A stretch of 64,000 nucleotides of DNA from Achromobacter xylosoxidans (GTDB lineage: Bacteria; Pseudomonadota; Gammaproteobacteria; Burkholderiales; Burkholderiaceae_B). The notes under the pieces were generated by a model. That model had not been told where the DNA came from. It worked only from the letters and a program-made list of their open reading frames with translations, and did not search any database. This document shows, one piece after another, positions 17,427-26,500 of the stretch. The DNA is taken from positions 3,038,001 through 3,102,000 of the forward strand of contig NZ_LN831029.1 in NCBI RefSeq assembly GCF_001457475.1. The letters are read 5' to 3'. Positions within the stretch are counted from its first letter, which is position 1, and each line of letters starts with the position of its first letter. A program made the translations under genes and the position numbers.

Positions 17427-18140
17427 ATGACCCTAGCTTTCCAGGCGCCCAATTCGCTGCACCGCGAACACGCGGCCTTGCTCGTCGCCTACGGCCAGGC
17501 CCAGGCGCGCTGCAGCCGCCTGCTGAGCGCCCAGGCGCAGCGCATCCAATGCCTGGAAGCCGAGGTCTTCAAGCTGCGCGCGGCGGTGATCCAGCGCGAT
17601 ACGGCGCTGGCCTGGGCGCGGGAAGATCGCGCCGCGCTCGAGGGCGCGATCCCCGGGCTGCCCCGGCGCGTGGCGCTGGCGCGGCGCGTGGCGCAATTGA
17701 TGGAGCGGGTGCAGAACCTGATGCGCGAGCGCCTGGCCTGGCAGGACCGTGCCGCCCAGGCGCGCGCCCATCCGCTCGATTCCGCGGCGGAGCCGACGGT
17801 GCCCGCCGCGGTCATTGCCGCGGCCACGCTGCGCGAAAAATCCGTGCTGTGCGTGGGCGAGGATGCCATGGCCCTGATGTTGACGCGAAAGGTGGTGGAA
17901 ATGGCTGGCGGGCGCTACCTGGGCCATTGCGGCGGTGAAAGCACCGATGGCGACACCCTCGAAGCCAGCCTGGTGGCGGCGGACCTGGTCATCTGCCAGA
18001 CAGGTTGCGTCAGCCACGGCGCCTATTGGCGCGTGAAGGACCACTGCACCCGCACCGGCAAGCAATGCGTGCTGGTCGACAAGCCCGAGGCGCTGACGGC
18101 GCTGGGGCTGGCGCGCGAAAGCGCCGAATCGCCGCGCTGA
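17427..18140 (+). CDS. DUF2325 domain protein with N-terminal coiled coil
   Basis: Residues 15-120 are helical and coiled-coil-like (QRIQCLEAEVFKLRAAVIQRD). The C-terminal domain (about 140-230) matches DUF2325: VLCVGEDAM, YLGHCGGES, DLVICQTGCVSHGAYWRVKDHC and QCVLVDKP. Conserved Cys and His residues suggest metal or redox chemistry, but the family function is not established. AGAGG precedes the ATG. It is divergent from flhD-like. Confidence 0.8.
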   Translation: MTLAFQAPNSLHREHAALLVAYGQAQARCSRLLSAQAQRIQCLEAEVFKLRAAVIQRDTALAWAREDRAALEGAIPGLPRRVALARRVAQLMERVQNLMRERLAWQDRAAQARAHPLDSAAEPTVPAAVIAAATLREKSVLCVGEDAMALMLTRKVVEMAGGRYLGHCGGESTDGDTLEASLVAADLVICQTGCVSHGAYWRVKDHCTRTGKQCVLVDKPEALTALGLARESAESPR

Positions 18141-18244
18141 GTCCCCCCCTGGGTCCTGCTATATCGCCGTAATGCCGCGTTACCTAGGGTTGCGGCTGTT
18201 GCGGCGTGCTCGCAATACAGTCTGGAAACCCTGCAGGAGATTCC

Positions 18245-21200
18245 ATGCTGACCCAGCGAGACCGCGTATCCCATCCCTGGACCGACACGCTCGCGCGGCT
18301 CGAGGACGAGCGCGTCATGCTGCAACGCATTGCCGCCGGCGTGCCGCTGGCCGAGGTGCTGGGGCACATGCTGCACGCCATCGAGGCCCAATCCAGCGTT
18401 GAACTGCGCGCCTCGATCGCGCTGGTCGACGAAACCGGCGCATTCCTGCGCCATGGCGCCGCGCCCAGCCTGCCGGCGGCGTTCAATGCCGCGATCGATC
18501 CGGCGCCGATCGGGCCGCAGATGGCCTCGTGGGGCGCGGCCGCGCATTGCGGCTGTCCGGTGTACGTCGAGGACATCGCCACCCACCCGGCCTGGGCGCG
18601 GTGGCGCTCGCTGGCGCTGGCGCACGGGCTGAGGGCGTGCTGGTCCACGCCCATCAAGGCGGCGGATGGGCATCTGCTCGGCGTGTTTTCGAACTACTAC
18701 ATGGCGCCGCGCTCTCCCACGGCCGATGATATCGACGCCATCGCCGTGGTCACGCGCAGCGCCGCGCTGGCGATCGAGCGGCACTTGACCGAGACCGCGC
18801 TGCGCCGCAGCGGCGAACGCTGGCGCGCCATGTTCGAGGGCATGCAGGAGGCGTTCTTCCTGAGCGAGGCGCTGCGCGACGCGCAAGGCCGTATCGTCGA
18901 TTTCCGTTTTATCGAGGTCAACCCGGCATTCGAGCGTCAAAGCGGCATGAAGGAAGGCGATACGCTCGGCCATACGCTGCGCGAGATGATTCCCGGCGTG
19001 CCGGACCAGATCCTGGACACGTTTGCGCAGGTGGTCGAAAGTGGCGTGCCCGCGCAGTTCGAGTTCGCCGTGCCCGCGCCGCGCCAGGCCTGGTACGAGG
19101 CGCGCGCGCGGCGCCAGGGCGATAACCAGATGATGGCGCTGTTCCTGGATGTCACCGCGCGCAAGGCCGCCGAGGCGGAGCTGTGGGAAGGCCAGCACCG
19201 CAAGAATTTCATGCTGGGGCTGGGCGACCGCATGCGCGAACTGCAGCAGCAGTCGGCGATCGAGCAGCTTGCCTGCGAAAGCCTGGGCCAGCACCTTGCG
19301 CTTGGCCTGGTGGCGGTGGTGGACTGGCCGGGGGAGGGGACCGAACCGGTGCTCTCGACCGAATGGCGGCCGCTGACGGCCCGCGACGCGATGCAGGCGG
19401 GGGCGGACGCCACGCTCCTGGACGAGCGCTTGTGCGAGGCGCTGCGCGGCGGGCGCACCGCTTTCATGGAACCGCTGCTGGCCCAGCCCGATGGAGATAT
19501 CGTGCCGTCCGCCATCGTGGTGCCGATGGGCCGCTGGGGGCGCCAGGGCGGCGCGCTGGTGGCCCGGCCGGCGCCCGGCGCCCATCTGCGGCGCGGCGAT
19601 ATCACCTGCATCGAGGAGGTGGCCGAGCGCCTCTGCGGCGCGGTCGAGCGGTCGCAGTACGCCCGCATGCTGGAGCAGCGCGTCGAGCATGCCATCGCCG
19701 AGCGCGATCGCATCTGGCGCCTGTCGCCGGAATTGCTCGCGGTGATCGACAGCCAGGGGCGCTATGCCAGCGTGAATCCCGCGGTGCGATCGATCCTGGG
19801 GTGGACCCCGGAACAATTCCTGGCGATGGGATTGCGCCAGCAGATCCATCCGGACGATTACGAGGCCACGCGCGCGGCGCTGGCGCAGGCCCGGCACGCG
19901 CCGGCATCGCAGGGGGTGCGGCACCTGGAGAATCGCATCCTCAAGCGCGACGGCAGCTACGCCTGGATCACCTGGAGCATGTCCTGGGCGCAGGACAGCC
20001 TGTACATGGCGGGCCGTGACGACACCGACCTGAAATCGCAGGCCGAGACGCTGCTGGAAACCGAGAATGCGTTGCGCCAGGCGCAGAAGATGGAGGCGGT
20101 GGGCCGGCTCACCGGCGGCATCGCGCACGATTTCAATAACATGCTGCAGGGGATCACCGGCGCGCTGTATCTGATCCAGCGCAAGCTGGCGGCGGGCACG
20201 CCGGAGCAGGCGACGCGGTTTGTCGGCGTGGCGATGGACTCGGCCAACCGCGCGGCCCATCTGACCCAGCGCCTGCTGGCGTTTTCGCGGCGCCAGCCGA
20301 TCGATCCCCAGCCATTCGCGGTGGCCGCCACGCTGCAGTCGATGGTGGACCTGTTCCATCGCTATACCGGCGAGGCCGTGTCACTGGTCTTCGACCTGGA
20401 ACCCGGCCTGTGGCCGGTGCGCTGCGATCGCAACCAGTTCGAGAGCGCGGTGCTGAACCTGGTGATCAACGCCTGCGACGCGATGCCTGACGGCGGCACA
20501 TTGACGGTGTCGGGCTCGAACACACAGCTGGACGCAAGCTTCCTGCTGCCCTATCCGGGCATACCGCCCGGGGCGTTCGTCGAGCTGCGGGTGACCGACG
20601 TGGGCTGTGGCATGACGCCGGACGTGCTGGCGCATGCCTTCGATCCCTTCTTCACCACCAAGCCGCTGGGGCAGGGCACGGGCCTGGGCCTGTCGATGAT
20701 CTACGGCTTCGCCAAGCAGGCGGGGGGCATCGTGACCCTGGAAAGCCAGGTGGGCGCCGGCACCTCGGTCAGCATTTTCCTGCCGCGCTTCGAAGGCGTC
20801 ACGATCGCGCCGGCCGCGTTGGCGCCCACGGCCGGGCCCGTGGCCGGCGGAGCGCGCCAGGCGGTGGTCATGGTGGTGGAGGACGAGGCCAATGTGCGCG
20901 AAATGGTCTGCGAATGCCTGGCCGAGCTCGGCATGCGGGTATTGGCGGCGGAAGACGGCGACACGGGCCTGGAACGGCTGCGCGCCCATGCCGATATCGA
21001 CCTGTTGATCTCCGACGTGGGGCTGCCCGGCCTGAATGGCCGCCAACTGGCCGACGCCGCGCGCGCCACGCATCCGGGCCTGAAAGTGCTGTTGATGACG
21101 GGCTATGCGGAAAGCGCCGCGCGGGGCTCGGGCTTCCTTGACACCGGCATGGAGCTGATCGTCAAGCCGTTCGCGCTGGATGCGCTGGCGCAGCGGGTGC

Positions 21201-21259
21201 AACGCATGCTGGAATCCTCCGGCGCGCATACCGATAGCGCACGCCTGCCGACGCGATGA
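18245..21259 (+). CDS. Hybrid sensor histidine kinase with GAF and PAS domains and a receiver
   Basis: The cytoplasmic-looking protein of about 1004 residues starts at ATG 18245, preceded by AGGAGA. In order: a GAF domain (about 15-175), PAS (about 190-305), a second GAF-like region (about 320-490), PAS (about 500-610), HisKA with GGIAHDFNN (phosphoacceptor H628), HATPase with VLNLVINACDAM (about 735) and GQGTGLGLSM (about 810), and a receiver with D924 (LLISDVGLPGLNG). No membrane segment is evident, so an internal signal is sensed. The receiver may act as phosphate sink or relay. No DNA-binding partner is fused; the NtrC-type regulator at 24.6 kb is a plausible but unproven partner. Confidence 0.92.
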   Translation: MLTQRDRVSHPWTDTLARLEDERVMLQRIAAGVPLAEVLGHMLHAIEAQSSVELRASIALVDETGAFLRHGAAPSLPAAFNAAIDPAPIGPQMASWGAAAHCGCPVYVEDIATHPAWARWRSLALAHGLRACWSTPIKAADGHLLGVFSNYYMAPRSPTADDIDAIAVVTRSAALAIERHLTETALRRSGERWRAMFEGMQEAFFLSEALRDAQGRIVDFRFIEVNPAFERQSGMKEGDTLGHTLREMIPGVPDQILDTFAQVVESGVPAQFEFAVPAPRQAWYEARARRQGDNQMMALFLDVTARKAAEAELWEGQHRKNFMLGLGDRMRELQQQSAIEQLACESLGQHLALGLVAVVDWPGEGTEPVLSTEWRPLTARDAMQAGADATLLDERLCEALRGGRTAFMEPLLAQPDGDIVPSAIVVPMGRWGRQGGALVARPAPGAHLRRGDITCIEEVAERLCGAVERSQYARMLEQRVEHAIAERDRIWRLSPELLAVIDSQGRYASVNPAVRSILGWTPEQFLAMGLRQQIHPDDYEATRAALAQARHAPASQGVRHLENRILKRDGSYAWITWSMSWAQDSLYMAGRDDTDLKSQAETLLETENALRQAQKMEAVGRLTGGIAHDFNNMLQGITGALYLIQRKLAAGTPEQATRFVGVAMDSANRAAHLTQRLLAFSRRQPIDPQPFAVAATLQSMVDLFHRYTGEAVSLVFDLEPGLWPVRCDRNQFESAVLNLVINACDAMPDGGTLTVSGSNTQLDASFLLPYPGIPPGAFVELRVTDVGCGMTPDVLAHAFDPFFTTKPLGQGTGLGLSMIYGFAKQAGGIVTLESQVGAGTSVSIFLPRFEGVTIAPAALAPTAGPVAGGARQAVVMVVEDEANVREMVCECLAELGMRVLAAEDGDTGLERLRAHADIDLLISDVGLPGLNGRQLADAARATHPGLKVLLMTGYAESAARGSGFLDTGMELIVKPFALDALAQRVQRMLESSGAHTDSARLPTR

Positions 21260-21349
21260 CCGGGTTGCATGTGCGGGGGGCATGACGAGGTTTCAAGCGG
21301 CGGTAAAAATTGCCGCTGGCGCAACGCCGTCCGCGGGCGGTGGGCCACG

Positions 21350-21363
21350 GGAATGGGGATTGC
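21350..21363 (+). promoter_or_regulatory. Weak sigma-54 (-24/-12) promoter candidate
   Basis: GGAATGGGGATTGC keeps GG and GC with 10 bp between and matches 8 of the 10 fixed consensus positions (GGCACG-N4-TTGC). It ends 36 nt before the start codon of the secreted-protein gene. It is weaker than the eight motifs downstream. Confidence 0.4.
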
Positions 21364-21399
21364 TATAGGAACAGGGCAACCTGACCAAGGAGTGAACCC

Positions 21400-21753
21400 A
21401 TGAAAATCCGTGCGTTGACCTATGCCGTCGTCGTGGCCGCCAGTCTGGGCGGCTCCTCCGCCTGGGCGCAATCCGCCAGCCCCACGGCGCCATCCACCAC
21501 CCCGAATGACGGCACCGCCGTGCAACCGAACCGGCCGGTGCCGCCGGGCCAGGCCGCCCCGGCGCCGAACGCCACGCCGAGCACGCAGAGCATGCCGCCC
21601 AATGTGGACAAGCGGGGTACCACGCCGTCCTCGGACAAGCGCAGCGGCGAAATGCCGAACCGCAATAGCGAGGCCAATGACAATGTGCCGCGCACCCCAG
21701 CGGCGGGCGCCACGCCGCCTCCGGGCTATCCCAACACCGGCGGCAGCAAGTAG
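21400..21753 (+). CDS. Small secreted Pro/Asn-rich protein
   Basis: The 117-residue protein has a clear signal peptide (MKIRALTYAVVVAASLGGSSAWA, cleavage after AWA). The rest is low-complexity and rich in Pro, Thr, Asn and Ser, with no Cys and no fold I recognise. AAGGAG precedes the ATG at good spacing. It lies between the hybrid kinase and rpoN (convergent), and a weak -24/-12 motif precedes it. Confidence 0.75.
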   Translation: MKIRALTYAVVVAASLGGSSAWAQSASPTAPSTTPNDGTAVQPNRPVPPGQAAPAPNATPSTQSMPPNVDKRGTTPSSDKRSGEMPNRNSEANDNVPRTPAAGATPPPGYPNTGGSK

Positions 21754-21806
21754 ATGTGGCGGCGGCCCGCGCGTCCGCCGGGGCGCGCGGGCCGTGTCGG
21801 CCCTGG

Positions 21807-21848
21807 ACGCCACGCGGGGAGCGATCCTGATCGCTCCCCGCGTGGCGT
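21807..21848. terminator. Bidirectional terminator hairpin, 20-bp perfect palindrome
   Basis: The perfect inverted repeat has 20-bp arms (21807-21826 and 21829-21848) around CT, in the gap between two convergent genes. Only a short T-run follows on the plus strand. Termination of both the secreted-protein gene and rpoN is likely. Confidence 0.7.
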
Positions 21849-21866
21849 TTCAACACGACAAGACGG

Positions 21867-23318
21867 TCAATGGGCGCGTCGCAATTCAGCGGGAGGAAGG
21901 CGCAATTGGCCACGATACTTCGACACGGTGCGGCGTGCCAGGACGATGCCGTTGGCGGCCAGTTGCTGGGCCAGGGCGACGTCGGACAAGGGCATGGCGG
22001 GGTCTTCGGCCTCGATCAGTTCCTTGATCAGCGCGCGCACCGCGGCGGCCGAGCAGGTCCCGCCCGAGTCGGTGGCCAGCTCACGCGAGAAGAAATGGCG
22101 GAACTCGAAGACGCCGCGGGGCGTCACCATGTACTTGCTGACCGTGGCGCGTGACACCGTGGATTCATGCATGTCGAGGTCATCCGCCACTTCCTTCAGC
22201 ATCAACGGCCGCAGCGCCACTTCCCCGTATTCGAAGAAGGTCTGCTGACGCTTGACGATGGCCTCGGCGACACGCTGTATGGTGGTGTAGCGCTGCTCCA
22301 CATTGCGCACCAGCCAGCGGGCCTCCTGCAGTTCCTGCGCCATGGGGCTGCGGTCGTCCAGCCGGGCCCGCCGGAACAGGTCGGCATAGACCTGGTGCAG
22401 GCGGGCCTGCGGCATCGCGCTGCGATTGGGCACGACGCGCCAGCGCGAGCGCCATTTGTCGACGAACACGTCCGGCACCACATAGACCGGCGCCTGCCCG
22501 TCATAGCGGCGACCCGGCTTGGGGTCCAGATTGCGGATGAGCGCGCAGGCCTCGCGCAACGCGTCGTCGGAGCAGTTCAGCGCCCGCCGCAAGCCGGCGA
22601 CGTCGTTCTTGGCGAGCCGGTCGATCTGCCCGCGCACGATATCCAGCGCCAGTCTGCGCAGCGACGCGTCGATGCCGGGCGCGGCTTCCAGTTGCAGCGC
22701 CAGGCACTCCGGCAGATCGCGCGCGGCCAGGCCCGGCACATCCAGTTGCTGCACCAGGCGCAGCGCCGCCAGCCATTCGCTGTCATCCGGCGGGGGGGTG
22801 AAATCGGCGTTCAGGGCATTGCACAGGTTCGCGGTCGGCGTGCGCAGATAACCGTCCTCGTCGAGCGCATCGATGATGAATTCGGCCAGCAACCGGTCGC
22901 GCGGCCCGAGCCGGTAGTTGCCCAGCTCCAGCGACAGCTTTTCGCGCATCGACACGGGCGCGCTGGCCCACTGGCTGAGGTCGTGGTCTTCGCCGTCGCC
23001 ACGGGAAGGAACGGGATAGTCGCCCGCGTATTCGGGCGTGGTGGCGGCAGGTTCCAGGGTGACCTGCGTGGTCTCGCCCGCTGGTGTTTCGGGTTCGGAC
23101 GGATCGCCGACGGGTGGCGCGGTGGGTTCAGTGGCGTCCTGCGCCGGGTCCGGCACTTGCTCCTCGACTTCCTCGAGAAACGGATTGCTCGCCAGTGCCA
23201 ACTCGACGGCGGTGGTGAATTCGAGCGCCGACATCTGCAGCAGCTTGACGGACTGCTGCAACCGGGGAGCCAGCGTCATCTGCTGGCGCAGGCGCAATTC
23301 TTGCATCGGGTGTCCCAA
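21867..23318 (-). CDS. rpoN: RNA polymerase sigma-54 factor, likely an accessory paralogue
   Basis: Region I begins MQELRLRQQMTLAPRLQQSVKLLQ, the activator-interacting Leu/Gln-rich region. An acidic region II (about 50-120) and the core-binding and DNA-binding regions follow. The C-terminal RpoN box that reads the -24 element is ARRTVSKYRG; the usual sequence ends KYRE, so the last residue is changed. The usual neighbours of the housekeeping gene (lptB upstream, hpf and ptsN downstream) are absent; instead two sigma-54 activators follow. I favour a TTG start at 23318 with AGGAGAG well spaced before it; ATG 23306, four codons later, has no close ribosome-binding site. Confidence 0.93.
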   Translation of the reverse strand: MGHPMQELRLRQQMTLAPRLQQSVKLLQMSALEFTTAVELALASNPFLEEVEEQVPDPAQDATEPTAPPVGDPSEPETPAGETTQVTLEPAATTPEYAGDYPVPSRGDGEDHDLSQWASAPVSMREKLSLELGNYRLGPRDRLLAEFIIDALDEDGYLRTPTANLCNALNADFTPPPDDSEWLAALRLVQQLDVPGLAARDLPECLALQLEAAPGIDASLRRLALDIVRGQIDRLAKNDVAGLRRALNCSDDALREACALIRNLDPKPGRRYDGQAPVYVVPDVFVDKWRSRWRVVPNRSAMPQARLHQVYADLFRRARLDDRSPMAQELQEARWLVRNVEQRYTTIQRVAEAIVKRQQTFFEYGEVALRPLMLKEVADDLDMHESTVSRATVSKYMVTPRGVFEFRHFFSRELATDSGGTCSAAAVRALIKELIEAEDPAMPLSDVALAQQLAANGIVLARRTVSKYRGQLRLPPAELRRAH

Positions 23319-23520
23319 GAAACTCTCCTGCAACGCGGGCCGCCGGAAGGGCGGCGCATTCCTGGAACGATGCAATAATCATGCCAAGCCGCCCAGCGGG
23401 CGGGAGCGCGGCTTGCGGCGCCTGCGGCGCCGGCCGGGTTTACAACAAGACGGTAAATATTGCGCCCGGGCTGGGGACGGAGCGATCCCGTCGCCGCCGC
23501 CGCGCGCGCCGGTACGCCGC

Positions 23521-24471
23521 TCAGGCGCCGCCCACATCCTTTTCGTAGACGTCCAGGCGGTTGTATAGCGTCTTCAGGCTGACACCCAGGGTTTCGGCCG
23601 TCAGGCGTTTGTCGCCGCCGTGATGGGCCAGGGTGGCGAGAATGAAGTCGCGCTGCGCGTTGCCCAGGGCGGTGCCCACCGGGAAGCTCAGGGCGCCGTC
23701 CTTGAACTCGGCGTGGGGCGCGGCGCGCGCGCGCGGCAATTCCGCGTCCAGTTCCTCGTCGCACAGGATGTAGGCGCGCTGCACGGCGTTGCGCAGTTCG
23801 CGCACATTGCCCGGCCATTCGTGCCGGCCGATGGCCTGCAGCATCCGTGGCGAAAATGTCTTGCTGGTGCCGTGGCGGGCGTTCAGTTCATTCAGAAAGT
23901 GTCGCGCCAGCGTCACCGCGTCGCCATCGCGCTCGCGCAGCGGGGGCACGCGCAGGGGGATCACCAGCAGCCGATGCAGGAAGTCCTGCCGCAGGCGGCC
24001 GTCGGCCACCGAGGCCGCCGGATCGCGATTGCTCGCGCACAGGATGCGCGCATTGGCCCGCAGCAGGTCGGTGCCGCCCACGCGCTGGTAAGTGCCGGTT
24101 TCCAGGACGCGCAGGAAATGCACCTGCATGTCGGGCGGCATTTCGGTCACTTCATCCAGGAACAGGGTGCCGCCGCTGGCCGATTCGAAGTAGCCGGCGT
24201 TCTGCGCCACGGCGCCGGTGAAACTGCCTTTTTCGTGGCCGAACAATTCGGCATGCGCCAGCGAACCGCTGATGGCGCCGCAGTTGACGGCGATGAAGGG
24301 ATGGTCGCGGCGCTCGCTGGCTTCGTGGATGGCGCGCGCCACCACTTCCTTGCCGGCGCCGCTTTCACCGACGATGAAGACGCTGGCGTCAGTTTCGGCC
24401 GCCAGGCGTACCTGGGTGGCCAGCTTCTGCATCACGGGGGACAGGCCGGAAACGTTCATGATGCCATCCAT
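23521..24471 (-). CDS. Sigma-54-dependent activator lacking a receiver domain
   Basis: From ATG 24471 the protein has 316 residues, consisting almost entirely of an AAA+ domain plus a Fis-type helix-turn-helix. Walker A GESGAGKE is at 35-42, the sigma-54 contact loop reads GSFTGA at 82-87 (usual GAFTGA), Walker B GGTLFLDE is at about 100-107, and the C-terminal helix-turn-helix is TAETLGVSLKTLYNRL. Like PspF it has no N-terminal sensory domain, so it may be constitutive or controlled by another protein. No ribosome-binding site is clear; an in-frame ATG lies at 24459. It is divergent from the NtrC-type gene. Confidence 0.9.
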   Translation of the reverse strand: MDGIMNVSGLSPVMQKLATQVRLAAETDASVFIVGESGAGKEVVARAIHEASERRDHPFIAVNCGAISGSLAHAELFGHEKGSFTGAVAQNAGYFESASGGTLFLDEVTEMPPDMQVHFLRVLETGTYQRVGGTDLLRANARILCASNRDPAASVADGRLRQDFLHRLLVIPLRVPPLRERDGDAVTLARHFLNELNARHGTSKTFSPRMLQAIGRHEWPGNVRELRNAVQRAYILCDEELDAELPRARAAPHAEFKDGALSFPVGTALGNAQRDFILATLAHHGGDKRLTAETLGVSLKTLYNRLDVYEKDVGGA

Positions 24472-24636
24472 GGTAGTGGGCGCTACGCGCCAGCGATGCG
24501 ACCAGTTGCAAGTAATCGAAAACTTTAGTGGATCGTATCGAATATTTACGTCACGCCGCCGCAGCTTCGCTATGCTCGAACGTGGCCGCAGCGGCGCCAG
24601 GCGCCATTGCCCGGGCCCCAGGTTACAGGAGACGCC

Positions 24637-26007
24637 ATGCCACACCTGCTGATCGTCGATGACGACGATGCCATTCGTGAAACCCTGGCCGAACTCGGTC
24701 GCGACAGCGGGTTCACGGTGGCGCTGGCCGCCAGTGTCAAGGACGCGCTGATCCAGCTCGAGCGCCAGGCGCCCGATCTGGTGCTGACCGACGTGCGCCT
24801 GCCTGGCGGCAGCGGCATGGACATCTTCAAGAATGTGGCGGTGGCCAGCGCCGAGGTCGTGGTGATGACGGGGCACGGCACCGTCGACAATGCCGTCCAG
24901 GCCCTGCGGCTCGGCGCCACCGACTATCTCGTCAAGCCGATCTGCATGGAGCGGCTGAACGGCATCCTGGCGCGCATCATGTCCAATACCGGCCGCGAAC
25001 TGCCGGGCACGCCGTTCGAGGCGCCCGGCCGTTTCGGCAAGATGTACGGCAGCTCGGCGCCGATGCGCGAGCTGTATCGCCAGATCGGCCGGGTCGCGCC
25101 CACCGGCGTCACGGTGTTGCTGGTCGGCGAGAGCGGCACGGGCAAGGAACTGGCCGCCCATGCCATCCACGAATTGAGCACGCGGCGCCAACGGCCGTTC
25201 ATCGCGGTCAACTGCGGCGCGATTTCGCCGCACCTGATCGAAAGCGAAATGTTCGGCCACGAGCGCGGCAGCTTCACCGGCGCGGACCGCCAGCACAAGG
25301 GGTATTTCGAGCGCGCCGATGGCGGCACGCTGTTCCTGGACGAAGTCACGGAGATGCCGCTCGACCTGCAGGTCAAGCTGTTGCGGGTGCTTGAAACCGG
25401 CCAGTTCATGCGGGTCGGAACCAATCGCGAAATCGGTTGCGATATCCGCATCGTCGCCGCCACCAATCGCAACCCCGAACAGGCGGTACAGGAAGGCAAG
25501 CTGCGCGAGGACCTGTATTACCGCCTGAACGTATTCCCCCTGGAACTGCCGCCGCTGCGCGAGCGCGGCGAGGACATCCTGTTGCTGGCCGATCGCTTCC
25601 TGCAGGCGCAGAACGAGGAGACCGGCCGCTCCAAGGCGTTTTCGGCGCGTGCCGCGGCGGCGCTGTCGCAATACGAATGGCCCGGCAATGTGCGCGAATT
25701 GAAGAACTTCGTGCGCCGCGCCTTCATCATGGCGGAAGGCGACGAACTCGATGCCGACCTGCTGGCGCCGCAGGTGTCGCCCAGCGGCGACGTGGCAGGC
25801 GGGCAGGTCAGCGTGCCGGTCGGGGAGACGTTGGCGGAAGCGGACCGTCGCCTGATCCTGGCCACGCTCGAGCGCTGCAAGGGCGTCAAGAAGCAGGCGG
25901 CGGCCGTGCTGGGCATCAGCCCGAAGACGCTCTACAACCGGCTCGAGGAGTATGCGGCGGCGGGCTACACGCTGCCCGGCGAGGCGCCGGCGGAAGGCGC
26001 GCGCTGA
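24637..26007 (+). CDS. NtrC-family response regulator (sigma-54 activator)
   Basis: The start at ATG 24637 has AGGAGA upstream. The 456-residue protein has a receiver domain with D52 (LTDVRLPGGSG) and K100, an AAA+ domain with Walker A GESGTGKE, contact loop GSFTGA, Walker B GGTLFLDE and EWPGNVRELKN, and a Fis-type helix-turn-helix near the C-terminus (AAAVLGISPKTLYNRL). It should activate sigma-54 promoters when phosphorylated. No kinase is adjacent; the hybrid kinase 3.4 kb upstream is a candidate. The AAA+ parts of this and the divergent activator are alike, including the Ser in the contact loop. Confidence 0.93.
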   Translation: MPHLLIVDDDDAIRETLAELGRDSGFTVALAASVKDALIQLERQAPDLVLTDVRLPGGSGMDIFKNVAVASAEVVVMTGHGTVDNAVQALRLGATDYLVKPICMERLNGILARIMSNTGRELPGTPFEAPGRFGKMYGSSAPMRELYRQIGRVAPTGVTVLLVGESGTGKELAAHAIHELSTRRQRPFIAVNCGAISPHLIESEMFGHERGSFTGADRQHKGYFERADGGTLFLDEVTEMPLDLQVKLLRVLETGQFMRVGTNREIGCDIRIVAATNRNPEQAVQEGKLREDLYYRLNVFPLELPPLRERGEDILLLADRFLQAQNEETGRSKAFSARAAAALSQYEWPGNVRELKNFVRRAFIMAEGDELDADLLAPQVSPSGDVAGGQVSVPVGETLAEADRRLILATLERCKGVKKQAAAVLGISPKTLYNRLEEYAAAGYTLPGEAPAEGAR

Positions 26008-26041
26008 GGCCGCCTTCCGCCTCGTATCCCGCCGCTTCCCG

Positions 26042-26440
26042 TCACTTGCCGTGGCGGGTCTTCAGGTCGGCCAGGCAGGTGTCCTTGGCATTGCCGGACA
26101 TTGCATCGCATTTTTCCTTGCCGACCTTGTAGTCGGCCTCGTTGCGCGCCTTGGCCGCGTCATGATTGGCTTCAGCCTTTTCCTTGCCGGCCTTGGCGTC
26201 GGCCCTGGCCTTGTCGCGAGTGGCCTGCGCCTGCTGCTCGCAGACGTCCTTCTGGTTGCCCTTCATCGCGTCGCACTGTTTCTTGTCCATCTTGTATTGA
26301 TTGTCGATCTGTTCGTTGCTGCGCACGGCGGAGGAGGCGCCCGAGGCGGTCTGCGCGGCCGCGGGCAGGGCCAGCGCGGACAGGCCCAGCGCCGCGGCCG
26401 GAATGAGCGTCAGGGACAGGCGGATCTTGGACAGATTCAT
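26042..26440 (-). CDS. Secreted protein with two Cys-pair repeats
   Basis: The signal peptide (MNLSKIRLSLTLIPAAALGL...LPAAAQ) is followed by a Lys/Ala-rich helical mature part. Two copies of K-x-C-D-A-M-x-G-N-x-K-D-x-C occur (KKQCDAMKGNQKDVC and KEKCDAMSGNAKDTC), so four Cys could make two disulfides in the periplasm. GGAGCC lies before the ATG at 26440. A near-perfect -24/-12 promoter lies 61 bp upstream. Function unknown. Confidence 0.8.
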   Translation of the reverse strand: MNLSKIRLSLTLIPAAALGLSALALPAAAQTASGASSAVRSNEQIDNQYKMDKKQCDAMKGNQKDVCEQQAQATRDKARADAKAGKEKAEANHDAAKARNEADYKVGKEKCDAMSGNAKDTCLADLKTRHGK

Positions 26441-26500
26441 GGATGGCTCCTTCGGATGGGAATAGGGCGGGCCGGAAAATGGGCCGCCGTGCGCGGGTGA

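Noticed and set aside
23521..25671. 716-codon minus-strand frame that would fuse extra sequence to the receiver-less activator
   Set aside because: The extra N-terminal part is antisense to the NtrC-type regulator and resembles no domain; the activator starts near 24471.
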